A stretch of DNA of 41,531 bases from an uncultured Kiritimatiellota bacterium (lineage in GTDB: Bacteria; Verrucomicrobiota; Kiritimatiellia; RFP12; DVOR01), in the NCBI GenBank assembly GCA_944391065.1, contig CALXSH010000013.1, forward strand, positions 1 to 41,531, in the 5' to 3' direction. Shown in pieces: positions 1 to 7,913 of this stretch (position 1 is the stretch's first letter; every line of letters begins with the position of its first letter). Below the pieces are notes generated by a model. It searched no databases, was not told where the DNA came from, and worked only from the letters and a program-made list of their open reading frames with translations. The position numbers were made by a program, and so were the translations under genes.

Positions 1-197
1 CCCCCTTCCCCTTGCACCCCTTCCTGCCTCTGTCGGATGAGTGACCTGCCTGCCCTCCTTTTGACAAGATATATTGCTAGTTTCACCCCTTCGGTGCACA
101 TGACTATGACACATCACGTGCGCAAGGCGCTGGTTCGCTGTGGGTGCGGTTTTTTGTTAAGCTGACGGCGTTACTGTTTTTCTGATGGAATGGATGT

Positions 198-1709
198 ATG
201 CGCAAGGCATTGGGTTATGCTTATCTGATTGAGACATTCAGGCTGGATGTCTTGGAGCCTTTTTGTCAGATGTTTGAGGGGGTCGGGGCGGCGCGGCAGA
301 TCTCGGAGACACCTCCGTATGTGACGGTATTTCTGCCGCCGCGGGGTTCGCCTGCGGAGCGATGGCAGGAGCACCTGAGTTTCGCGCTGAAGCATGAGGG
401 AATCAATCTCGAGGTCCTGAAGGCTTTCTTTGAAAAGGTCGGCCGGGATGAGCTGGTGGCTTACATCAGGGAACGGCGGGTCGGCGCCAATCGGAGGCGG
501 GTGTGGTTTCTTTATGAATTTCTCACCGGGCGGGAATTGCCGATTGAGCCTCTTACGGCCGGTAATTACGTTTTGCTGCTGGACCCCGAAAAAATGGTGG
601 CATGCGGTGAGGGGCCCACCGTGCAGCGCGTCCGGCGTCAGCGTGTGGTGAACAATTTGCCCGGTGTCGCCGGGCTTTGTCCGATGGTTCGTCTGACGGA
701 GCGCATCCGTAAGGGGGTGGGAGCGGATTTGGGGGCGCGGCTGAGGAGGGTGTTGTCGGATTATCCGATGGATGTGCTTGACCGGGCCAACCGCTATTTT
801 TATCTGAAAGAGACGAAGTCTTCGTTTGCAATTGAGCGTCAGACGCCCGATCAGCGCAGGACAGGTTCTTTTGTGGTGCTTTTGGAGCGCGCCGGCCGTG
901 ATACGCTGAATGCCGAGTTTCTGATCCGTTCGCAACAGGCCATTGTCGATCCGAGGTATACCGAGGCGGGGTTCCGTGCGGATCAGGTGTACGTCGGACA
1001 AACGTTGGCTCCGGGACAGGAGAAGATCCATTTTGTCGGGTTGCGACCGCAGGATATTCCGGAATTCATGGGGAATTTCTTCGTCTTGGCGGAAAAATTG
1101 CTCCGGTCGGATATGCATCCGGTGGTTGCGGCGGCGGTGGTGTCGTTTCTCTTTGTCTTTATCCATCCCTTCGGTGACGGGAACGGACGCCTTCATCGTT
1201 ATCTGCTTCATCATGTGTTGGCGGCGATGGGATTTACGCCGGAGGGGGTGACATTCCCTGTGTCGGCGGTGCTGTATCGGCAACCCGGACGTTATGACCG
1301 TATGCTGGAGAGTTTTTCCGAGAGGTTGCTGAGCCGCATCCGGGACGGTTACAGGCTGGATGACCAAGGCGTGATGACGGTGGAGGCGGAGACGGCGGAT
1401 TATTACCGTTATATCGACTTCACGTGGATTGTCGAGGAATGCTTTGAGGTCATCCGTGATACGCTGGAGACGGAGTTGGTGGCGGAACTGGATCATCTGG
1501 TGCGATGGGACCGGGTGATGCAGGCCATGCGCCGTGTCGTCGATATGCCCGACCGGCGGGCGGAACGCTTTGCCAGGCTGGTGATGAATAACGGCGGGCG
1601 GTTGGCACGGGGCAAGCGTTCGCATTTTGCTGAGCTGAGCGATGATGAGGTGATTCGGCTGGAGAGGGCTATCGCTGAGGCGTGCGGGGGCAACGGAAAG
1701 AGTTCGTAA
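198..1709 (+). CDS. Fic-domain protein (probable AMP-transferase)
   Basis: A 503-residue protein with a complete Fic core motif at about residues 323-334 (HPFGDGNGRLHR). The catalytic His, the phosphate-binding GDGNGR segment and the final Arg are all present, so it is predicted to be active. Fic enzymes usually transfer AMP, or another phosphate-containing group, from a nucleotide to a hydroxyl of a target protein. Upstream, residues 208-214 read SSFAIER, which resembles the autoinhibitory helix motif [S/T]xxxE[G/N] except that the last position is Arg. No signal peptide or membrane segment is visible, so it is probably cytoplasmic. The ATG at 198 follows a GGA-rich stretch but no clear Shine-Dalgarno site. 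No antitoxin-like small ORF lies next to it. Codon use is visibly less GC-biased than in the following genes, which could mean acquisition by transfer. The target protein cannot be inferred. Confidence 0.85.
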   Translation: MRKALGYAYLIETFRLDVLEPFCQMFEGVGAARQISETPPYVTVFLPPRGSPAERWQEHLSFALKHEGINLEVLKAFFEKVGRDELVAYIRERRVGANRRRVWFLYEFLTGRELPIEPLTAGNYVLLLDPEKMVACGEGPTVQRVRRQRVVNNLPGVAGLCPMVRLTERIRKGVGADLGARLRRVLSDYPMDVLDRANRYFYLKETKSSFAIERQTPDQRRTGSFVVLLERAGRDTLNAEFLIRSQQAIVDPRYTEAGFRADQVYVGQTLAPGQEKIHFVGLRPQDIPEFMGNFFVLAEKLLRSDMHPVVAAAVVSFLFVFIHPFGDGNGRLHRYLLHHVLAAMGFTPEGVTFPVSAVLYRQPGRYDRMLESFSERLLSRIRDGYRLDDQGVMTVEAETADYYRYIDFTWIVEECFEVIRDTLETELVAELDHLVRWDRVMQAMRRVVDMPDRRAERFARLVMNNGGRLARGKRSHFAELSDDEVIRLERAIAEACGGNGKSS

Positions 1710-1990
1710 CTTTTTTTGCAGGGCGGTGCGGGGCGTTTTTTGACGGGCCGGGCGGAGTCGTGACGGGATAAGACATTGTCGGAACTGCGGATGTGTGCTG
1801 ACGTGGGGATGTTTTTTGCGGGTTTTGCCGTAACTTTTTTTGCGGGTTTGTAACTTTTTTTGCAGGGGAGATTGGGGGCTTCTGCCGATGGCGCGCGTGG
1901 CGTATTTTGGCATAACGTACTGATGGGGCTGGGGATGTGTTCGGGCGTGGACGGTTTTTGGGAGCTTGGGGGCGTAACTTTTTGTGCGGG
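1706..1990. repeat. short repeat GTAACTTTTTTTGCRGG, four copies
   Basis: Near-identical units lie at 1706-1722, 1830-1846, 1850-1866 and 1974-1990; the last has one base changed (TTTTTGTGC). A shortened form, GTTTTTTGCGGG, lies at 1811-1822. The units share the same orientation but are not evenly spaced. The first begins just inside the end of the Fic gene, so the repeat reaches into coding sequence. No hairpin arms flank the T runs, so they are not ordinary terminators. Their origin and role are unknown. Confidence 0.8.
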
Positions 1991-2230
1991 GCTTCGTGTG
2001 CTGGAGGGGAGGGCGCGCTGGCGGCGCCGATAAGGGGGAGGGGCTTGCCGCTTGGTTTGCTTTGGCCGCTGTCCGGCCATCCTTTTCCCTCTCTTCGGCT
2101 TTACTGGTGTGCAATTACATTTTGGACGATTCGGCATCGCACAGACCGCCCGCCGCAAACGGCAGGCGGAGGCGTGGTTTGGTACACTAACGCGGTTTTT
2201 TAATTCCCATTTGGAAAGGCTTCCTTAATT
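1710..2230. other. gene-free repeat-rich stretch
   Basis: No convincing gene lies between the Fic gene and the parvulin gene. The stretch holds four copies of a GTAAC plus poly-T motif (1706-1990), one copy of a dispersed repeat (2060-2132), and an imperfect hairpin at 2146-2169 with 5-bp and 4-bp arms around one C/A mismatch and a CAAA loop. A TACACT box at 2183-2188 could be the -10 element for the parvulin gene, but no good -35 partner is visible. The Lys-rich ORFs on the minus strand here are products of the A-rich repeat and have no domain signature. Confidence 0.7.
2060..2132. repeat. dispersed intergenic repeat, copy A
   Basis: This segment aligns with 27673-27750, about 25 kb away, in the same orientation. 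Shared blocks in order are CTTTGGCC, TGTCCG, CCATCC, TTCGGCT, GCAATT, CATTTTG and ACGATTC. By eye about 60 of 73 aligned positions agree, with a few short gaps. Both copies sit in gene-free DNA shortly upstream of a + strand housekeeping gene (the parvulin gene here, fba at the other copy). No transposase or terminal inverted repeats are attached. Confidence 0.75.
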
Positions 2231-3124
2231 ATGGCAGACACGATTGCCGCTACCGTCAACGGTGACCCCATCCCCCTTCAGGCTGTCGATTTCGAACTTC
2301 AGCGTCTCATTCACTTCTATCAGCAGCAGGGCGTGCCCGAGGCGCAGATCCGCACGCAGATTGACGCGCTTCGCGGCCGCGCGCTGGATCAGGCCATCGG
2401 CACGAAGCTGCTGATTGACGAGACTAAGCGTCTGGATATTACGGTTTCGGGCGAGGAGCTCGACGCGCAGTTTGAGACCTACGTGAAGCAGTTCGGCGGT
2501 GACCGTGACCACCTCGAGAAGGCCATCAAGGCCCAGGGCATGACGGTCGATCGATTCAAGCAGGAGCTCGCCCAGGGCGCGCGCATCAACAAGCTGATTG
2601 AGCAGATCTGCTCGACCGTGCCGACGCCGACCGAGGATGAGATCAAGGCCCATTACGAGGCGCATAAGGATGAGTACAAGACCGAGGACCGCGTGCTGGC
2701 GCAGCACATTCTCATCAAGCCCAACAGCGACGGCGAGAAGCCGGCGGCCCGCGCGAAGCTGGAGGCTATCCGTGAGCGCATCGTCTCGGGTAAGAGCGTC
2801 TTCGGTGATGAGGCGGCGGCCCATTCCGATTGCCCGAGCGGCAAGTCCAACGGCGGCAGCCTGGGTTGGTTTGGCCGCGGCATGATGGTCAAGCCCTTCG
2901 AGGACGTGGCCTTCAGTCTGCCGTGCGGCGAGGTTTCGGAGATTCTCGAGACGCAGTTTGGCTATCACATCATCCTCAAGAGCGAGGAGGAGAAGGGCCA
3001 TATGCCGACGCTGGAGGAGATCCATGACAACGTCCGCGACTTCCTCTTTCACGCGAAGCGCGGCGAGGCCGTGTCGGCCCATGTCGCGGAGCTCCGCGCC
3101 AAGGCCGACGTGAAGATTGCCTAA
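2231..3124 (+). CDS. parvulin-type peptidyl-prolyl isomerase
   Basis: A 297-residue protein. Residues 1-150 are a helical, charged region resembling the SurA/PrsA-type chaperone segment. Residues 150-250 form a PpiC rotamase domain, seen in the AQHILIK strand, the GGSLGWFGRG motif, the KPFEDVAFSL helix and the FGYHIILK end strand. It should speed cis-trans isomerisation at prolines and help folding. Unlike SurA or PrsA, it starts MADTIAATVNG with no signal peptide or lipobox, so as annotated it is cytoplasmic, which is less usual for this architecture. The ATG at 2231 is preceded by GGAAAGG about 12 bases upstream. tex follows after 27 bases and is probably co-transcribed. A periplasmic form would need a start further upstream, and none is visible. 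Confidence 0.85.
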   Translation: MADTIAATVNGDPIPLQAVDFELQRLIHFYQQQGVPEAQIRTQIDALRGRALDQAIGTKLLIDETKRLDITVSGEELDAQFETYVKQFGGDRDHLEKAIKAQGMTVDRFKQELAQGARINKLIEQICSTVPTPTEDEIKAHYEAHKDEYKTEDRVLAQHILIKPNSDGEKPAARAKLEAIRERIVSGKSVFGDEAAAHSDCPSGKSNGGSLGWFGRGMMVKPFEDVAFSLPCGEVSEILETQFGYHIILKSEEEKGHMPTLEEIHDNVRDFLFHAKRGEAVSAHVAELRAKADVKIA

Positions 3125-3151
3125 GGCGGACAGGGTCAGCGAGACGGCACG

Positions 3152-5476
3152 ATGTTTACCGAAGCCATTGCCCAGGAACTGAATCTCTCGCCTCGTCAGG
3201 TGGCCGCCGTGGAGCGGTTGCTGGAGGAGGGCTGCACCATTCCCTTTATCGCGCGCTACCGCAAGGAGGCGCACGGCAATCTGGATGAGGTGCAGATCGG
3301 CGCGATTGCGGAGCGGCTCGTCTATCACCGCGAACTGGAGGCGCGCCGCGCCGCGGTGCTGAAGAGCGTCGAGGAGCAGGGCAAACTGACCGAGGAACTC
3401 CGTGCCGCCATCCTGGCCTGCACCAAGCGTACGGAACTGGAGGATCTTTACCTCCCGTACCGTCCGAAGCGCCGTACCCGCGCGATGATTGCGCGGGAAC
3501 GCGGCCTGGAGCCGCTCGCCGATCTGATGCTGGCGCAGGGCGCCGAGCCGGTTGAGGAGACCGCCTCTGCCTATGTGTCGGCGGAGAAGGAGCTGCCGGA
3601 CATCCGCACGGTGCTGCGCGGCGCGCGCGACATCGTGGCCGAGAAGATGGCCGAGACGCCGGAAATTCGCGGATTCGCCCGCGATTATCTGGCGGCCCAC
3701 GGCCGTCTGCGCGCCGAGGCTGCGGACCCGGAGAACGCGCAGCCGACGAAGTTTGAGCAGTATTACGATTTCGAAGAGCCGTTGGCGGAGATTCCCTCGC
3801 ACCGCTTTCTGGCCATCCGCCGCGGCGAGGCCGAGGGCGTGCTGCGCAGCGAGCTGCTCTGCGACGCGGAGCCGACCATCGCCAAGGCGACGGAACTCTT
3901 TGGGCTTCGCCCGGGCAGCACGTGGGCGGGCGAACTGCGTACGGCCGCGGAAGAGGCTTACAGACGGTTGATCTTCCCGGGGGTGAGCGTCGACGTCTCG
4001 GTGGACGTGAAGCTGCGTTCGGACCGGGCGGCGGTCGATGTCTTTGCCGAGAATCTGCGCCATCTGCTCCTGCAGGCGCCGCTGGGCGAACGGAGCGTGC
4101 TCGCCATTGACCCGGGTATCCGCACGGGCTGCAAGTGCGCGGCGCTGGGGCCGACGGGGAAGTTTCTCGGGACGGTGACGATTTATCCCTCGCAGGGCCC
4201 GCAGCGCGAGGCCGAGGCTGGGGTGCTGCTCCTGAAGATGTTGGCGACGCTTCATCCCTACGCGGTGGCCGTCGGCAACGGCACGGCCGGCCGCGAGACG
4301 GAGAGCTTCGTGCGCCGCCTGCTGCGCGATACGGGCAATGACGACATCATCGTCGTCTCGGTGAGCGAGTCGGGAGCATCGGTTTATTCGGCCAGTGAGG
4401 TGGCGCGCGAGGAATTTCCCGATCTCGACCTGACCATCCGCGGGGCCATCTCCATTGGCCGCCGACTGCAGGATCCGCTGGCCGAACTGGTCAAGATTGA
4501 TCCGAAGGCCATCGGGGTGGGGCAGTATCAGCACGATGTCAGCCAGACGCTGCTCTCCTCCAAACTCGACGAGGTCGTGGTGTCCTGCGTGAACCGCGTG
4601 GGCGTGGAGGTCAATACGGCCAGCGCGCCGCTCCTGACGCGTGTTTCGGGCATCGGGCCGACGCTGGCGCGCCGCATCGTCGAGTATCGCGATGCCAATG
4701 GCCCCTTCCGTTCGCGTACCGAACTGATGCAGGTGCCGGGCATGGGGCCGAAGACCTTTGAACAGTGCGCGGGCTTCCTGCGCATCCGCGAGAGCGCAAA
4801 TCCCCTGGACCGCTCGGCCGTCCATCCGGAGCGTTATGCCTTGGTCAGCCGCATGGCGGCCGACGCGGGCATCGCGCTGAACGATCTGGTCGGCAACGGT
4901 GACGCTGTCGCGAAGATCCGTCTCTCCGATTATGCCGACGAGAGCGTGGGTATCCTGACGCTGAAGGATATCGCCGACGAACTCCGCAAGCCCGGGCGCG
5001 ACCCGCGCGCGGCCTTCGAGCCGCCGGCCTTCCGCGAGGATGTCTGCACGATCGAGGATGTGCGCCCCGGCATGAAGCTGGAGGGTGTGGTGACGAACGT
5101 GACGGCTTTCGGCGCCTTCGTGGACATCGGCGTCCATCAGGACGGGCTGCTTCACGTTTCCGAACTCTCCGATCATTATGTCCGCGACCCCTCCGAGGTC
5201 GTCAAGGCCGGTGACCGCCTGCAGGTGCGCGTGCTCGATGTCGATCTCGCCCGCCGCCGCATCTCCCTCTCCGCCCGTCCCGAAGGCAAGGGGCGCCAGG
5301 AGGGCAGGGGCCGTCCCGAGGGTAGGGGGCATCGGGATGACAGGGGGTATCGCGACCGCGGTCCCGCCGACCGTGACCGTCCGCGCGGCGGGCGGTCGTC
5401 GGGTTACGGGCCGCGCGGCGGTGCCGGTCACACCGGCCGTTCGGGCTTCTCCAACAATCCCTTCGCCGGCCTCTGA
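3152..5476 (+). CDS. tex: Tex-family S1 RNA-binding transcription accessory protein
   Basis: A 774-residue Tex protein of normal family architecture. The N-terminal helical region contains the typical IPFIARYRKE segment. It is followed by a YqgF/RNase H-like domain (AIDPGIRTGCK, about residues 315-325), tandem helix-hairpin-helix motifs (VSGIGPTLARRI and VPGMGPKTFEQ, about residues 495-540) and an S1 domain (about residues 640-705). Tex binds nucleic acid and associates with transcription complexes; its exact role is unsettled. An unusual feature is the last 65 or so residues, rich in Arg, Gly and Asp with many RG, GR and RD steps, resembling RGG-type RNA-binding tails. The stop TGA overlaps the next start (TGATG), so the dihydrouridine synthase gene is translationally coupled. 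The Shine-Dalgarno site is weak. Confidence 0.93.
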   Translation: MFTEAIAQELNLSPRQVAAVERLLEEGCTIPFIARYRKEAHGNLDEVQIGAIAERLVYHRELEARRAAVLKSVEEQGKLTEELRAAILACTKRTELEDLYLPYRPKRRTRAMIARERGLEPLADLMLAQGAEPVEETASAYVSAEKELPDIRTVLRGARDIVAEKMAETPEIRGFARDYLAAHGRLRAEAADPENAQPTKFEQYYDFEEPLAEIPSHRFLAIRRGEAEGVLRSELLCDAEPTIAKATELFGLRPGSTWAGELRTAAEEAYRRLIFPGVSVDVSVDVKLRSDRAAVDVFAENLRHLLLQAPLGERSVLAIDPGIRTGCKCAALGPTGKFLGTVTIYPSQGPQREAEAGVLLLKMLATLHPYAVAVGNGTAGRETESFVRRLLRDTGNDDIIVVSVSESGASVYSASEVAREEFPDLDLTIRGAISIGRRLQDPLAELVKIDPKAIGVGQYQHDVSQTLLSSKLDEVVVSCVNRVGVEVNTASAPLLTRVSGIGPTLARRIVEYRDANGPFRSRTELMQVPGMGPKTFEQCAGFLRIRESANPLDRSAVHPERYALVSRMAADAGIALNDLVGNGDAVAKIRLSDYADESVGILTLKDIADELRKPGRDPRAAFEPPAFREDVCTIEDVRPGMKLEGVVTNVTAFGAFVDIGVHQDGLLHVSELSDHYVRDPSEVVKAGDRLQVRVLDVDLARRRISLSARPEGKGRQEGRGRPEGRGHRDDRGYRDRGPADRDRPRGGRSSGYGPRGGAGHTGRSGFSNNPFAGL

Positions 5477-6447
5477 TGTCCATGGCCGACGACCTCACTG
5501 AAATCATCTTGGCACCCCTTCGCGGCGTCACGGGGTTGCCCTTCCGTCAGAGTTTCTGCGCGCACATGACCGGTCTCGACCGGGCTGTGGCCCCCTTCAT
5601 CGCCACGGTGGCAGGCGAGCGCGTGAAACCGGAGCTGCTGAAGAGCCTTGACCCGGCCGCACAGCCGGCCGGATTGCCGTTGATCCCTCAGGTCATCGGC
5701 AAGGATCCCCATCAGTTGCGCGTCATGCTACGGGCCATGAAGGCGCTCGGATATTGCGATGTCGACCTCAATGCGGGCTGCCCCTGGCCCTTCGTGGCCA
5801 AGAAGGGACGCGGCTCCGGGTTGCTGCGCGACGACTGCGCGCTGGCGGCCATGCTGGAGGCCGGCTGCGACGAACTCGGCCCCGGTCACTTTTCGCTGAA
5901 GGTCCGCCTCGGGTTGGATGACGCGTCATTGCTGCCGCATCGGATGCCGACCATCAACGCGTTTCCTCTGCGTGAACTCTGCATTCATCCCCGTACCGCG
6001 AAGCAGATGTATGCGGGGACGGTCGATTTGGACGGCTTCGAGCGTTGCCTTGGATTGAGCGCCCTTCCCGTGGTCTACAACGGTGACATCCGTACGCCGG
6101 GTGACCTCTTTCGGTTACGGGACCGTTTCCCCTCCGTCACCCGGTGGATGCTTGGACGCGGCATTGTGGCCGATCCCTTCCTGGCCGAGAGCATCCGCGC
6201 CGGCCGCGATGTCTGGGAGAAGGGACGTTTTCTGGCCTGGCATGCGGACACTCTGGGGCGCTATGCGGCCGAATCCTCCGGCGACCACGCGCTTCTGGGA
6301 CACCTTAAGGAGCTGTGGAGCTATACGGTTACGGCGCTTCAGAATGGCGACCGCCTCTGGTCCATGCTCAAGGTCTCCCGGACGCGCGCGGAGTTTGAAC
6401 GGATCCTCTCGCTCTTCCCCATCCGTCGCCGCGAAGGTGTCGACTGA
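5476..6447 (+). CDS. tRNA-dihydrouridine synthase (Dus family)
   Basis: A 323-residue FMN-dependent TIM-barrel enzyme that reduces uridine to dihydrouridine in the tRNA D-loop using NADPH. Diagnostic pieces are the N-terminal strand LAPLRGVTGLPFR, the DLNAGCPWPFVAKKGRG loop with the conserved catalytic Cys at about residue 102, CIHPRTAKQMYAG, VVYNGDI and MLGRGIVADP for FMN phosphate binding. The segment is closer to the DusC-like shape than to DusA, but I do not assign a subtype. The start overlaps the tex stop by one base. A second ATG two codons later is also possible. pyrH has its own promoter downstream, so this gene probably ends the tex transcript. Confidence 0.9.
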   Translation: MSMADDLTEIILAPLRGVTGLPFRQSFCAHMTGLDRAVAPFIATVAGERVKPELLKSLDPAAQPAGLPLIPQVIGKDPHQLRVMLRAMKALGYCDVDLNAGCPWPFVAKKGRGSGLLRDDCALAAMLEAGCDELGPGHFSLKVRLGLDDASLLPHRMPTINAFPLRELCIHPRTAKQMYAGTVDLDGFERCLGLSALPVVYNGDIRTPGDLFRLRDRFPSVTRWMLGRGIVADPFLAESIRAGRDVWEKGRFLAWHADTLGRYAAESSGDHALLGHLKELWSYTVTALQNGDRLWSMLKVSRTRAEFERILSLFPIRRREGVD

Positions 6448-6493
6448 GGGCCGCAGAGGCCTCTGCTTTCGCGGAAAAGGGGCGATTTGGGCC

Positions 6494-6522
6494 TTGCCTT
6501 TGGAAGTTTGATGACCTATAAT
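6494..6522 (+). promoter_or_regulatory. sigma70-type promoter for pyrH-frr
   Basis: TTGCCT (6494-6499), a 17-base spacer and TATAAT (6517-6522) give a near-consensus promoter in the gap between the dihydrouridine synthase gene and pyrH. Transcription should start near 6529, leaving a leader of about 26 bases with an AAGGTGA site before the ATG at 6555. Confidence 0.75.
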
Positions 6523-6554
6523 AACGACAAACATCCAAGGTGACTGCTCAAACG

Positions 6555-7271
6555 ATGCAACCGAAGTACAAGCGAATTCTTCTGAAGCTCAGCGGCGAGG
6601 TCCTGAAGGGGTCCTCCCCGGCCTGTCATGACGACGCTGTTCTGGCCGATGTCGCCAACCGTCTCACCCGCCTCGTGGCCATGGGGGTCGAAGTCGGCGT
6701 CGTGCTCGGCGGAGGCAATATCTTCCGCGGTCTGACGGGGTCCAAGAAGGGCACGGACCGCGTTCTCGGTGACACGATGGGCATGCTGGCCACGATTATC
6801 AACGCCTTGGCCGTCCAGAACGCGCTTGAGAGTGTCGGCACGAGAGCCGTCGTGATGACTGCCCAGCAGATGCCGCAGATTGCCCCCTCCTTTAACGCCC
6901 GCCGCGCCCGCGAACTTCTCTCTCAGGGGACGGTCGTGATTTTCGCCGGCGGCACCGGCAATCCTTTTTTCTCGACCGATTCGGGTGCGGCGCTCCGTGC
7001 CGCCGAGATCGATGCCGACGCCCTCTTCAAGGCCACCAAGGTTGACGGCGTCTACACGGCCGACCCGAAGCTCGATCTCACCGCGACGCGCTATGAGACG
7101 CTCTCCTGCGAGGAAGCCCTCGCCAAGCGCCTCAACGTGATGGACGCCGCGGCCTTTGCCCTGTGCCGCGACAACAACATTCCGATTGTCGTCTTTGATT
7201 TTCATTCCCCCGATGCCATGTTCCGAATCGCCTGCGGCGAGACCGGGCTTGGCACCATTGTCGCTGACTGA
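6555..7271 (+). CDS. pyrH: UMP kinase
   Basis: A 238-residue bacterial UMP kinase of the amino-acid-kinase fold. It phosphorylates UMP to UDP with ATP in pyrimidine nucleotide synthesis. Motifs are KYKRILLKLSGEVL near the N-terminus, GGGNIFRG for phosphate binding, FAGGTGNPFFSTDSGA in the nucleotide site and KVDGVYTADPK. The frame opens earlier, with a GTG at 6540, but the ATG at 6555 has an AAGGTGA site at the right distance and gives the usual family length, so I chose it. frr follows after 23 bases, the very common pyrH-frr pairing. Confidence 0.95.
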   Translation: MQPKYKRILLKLSGEVLKGSSPACHDDAVLADVANRLTRLVAMGVEVGVVLGGGNIFRGLTGSKKGTDRVLGDTMGMLATIINALAVQNALESVGTRAVVMTAQQMPQIAPSFNARRARELLSQGTVVIFAGGTGNPFFSTDSGAALRAAEIDADALFKATKVDGVYTADPKLDLTATRYETLSCEEALAKRLNVMDAAAFALCRDNNIPIVVFDFHSPDAMFRIACGETGLGTIVAD

Positions 7272-7294
7272 TAAACCCACCGGAGAGATTCCCG

Positions 7295-7858
7295 ATGACC
7301 ACTGTTCAAGAAGTTCTTCAAGATGCCACCACCCGTATGGACGGCGCCCTTGCCTCGCTGAAGGAGCGTTTCTCCGGCCTGCGTACCGGCAAGGCCTCGC
7401 CTTCGCTGGTCGATTCCCTGCAGGTGCCCTACTACGGTGTGCCCACCCGTCTGCGCGACATGGCCAATATCTCGACGCCCGAACCTCGTCAGATCACCAT
7501 TGCACCTTTCGATCCGAGCGTCCTGACCGAGATTGAGAAAACCATTCTTGCCGCCAACCTTGGCGTCACCCCCCGCAACGACGGCCGCATGATTCGCATT
7601 ACCCTGCCCGAGCTCACCGAAGAGCGCCGCAAGGAAATCGTCAAGGTCGCCAAGACCCAGGCCGAAGAGTGCCGCGTCGCTATCCGCAACGTCCGCCGCG
7701 ACGCCAATGACTCCCTCAAGGCTCTCCAGAAGGATTCCAAGATTTCCGAGGATGAGTGCAAGAAGGGGCTTGATGACGTCCAGAAACTGACCGACGCCAA
7801 GATTGGCAAGGTCGATTCCGATTTCAAGGCCAAGGAAGCCGAAGTGATGGCCGTCTGA
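7295..7858 (+). CDS. frr: ribosome recycling factor
   Basis: A 187-residue protein of standard RRF length. With EF-G it splits the post-termination ribosome in the cytoplasm. Recognisable parts are the N-terminal helix DATTRMDGALASLKERFSGLRTGKASPSLVD, given here only by its ends (DATTRMDG at about residue 10, RTGKASPSL at about residue 32), and the domain II strands YYGVPTRLRDMANIS and PEPRQITIAPFD. The C-terminal helices contain EERRKEIVKVAK and the RNVRRDAND motif. A GGAGAG site precedes the ATG. It is co-transcribed with pyrH. Confidence 0.96.
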   Translation: MTTVQEVLQDATTRMDGALASLKERFSGLRTGKASPSLVDSLQVPYYGVPTRLRDMANISTPEPRQITIAPFDPSVLTEIEKTILAANLGVTPRNDGRMIRITLPELTEERRKEIVKVAKTQAEECRVAIRNVRRDANDSLKALQKDSKISEDECKKGLDDVQKLTDAKIGKVDSDFKAKEAEVMAV

Positions 7859-7913
7859 TTCGACGGTCCCGGCGATTTCCGACTGACAGACCCGCAGAGA
7901 AAAGGAGCTGAAC

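Noticed and set aside
61..66. TTGACA as a -35 box for the Fic gene.
   Set aside because: No -10 box at 16-18 bases follows, and the Fic start is more than 130 bases away.
171..2114. A 647-residue minus-strand open frame across the Fic gene and the repeat region.
   Set aside because: The Lys-rich start comes from the poly-A side of the repeats, and the rest is antisense to a recognised Fic gene.
2225..5431. A 1068-residue open frame on the minus strand, antisense to the parvulin and tex genes.
   Set aside because: It mirrors the third-codon GC bias of real genes on the + strand, has no recognisable domain, and Tex and the parvulin are complete there.
7249..7264. TGGCACCATTGTCGCT near the end of pyrH, resembling a sigma54 -24/-12 promoter.
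   Set aside because: The -12 element is TCGC instead of TTGC, it lies in coding sequence, and frr is already served by the pyrH promoter.
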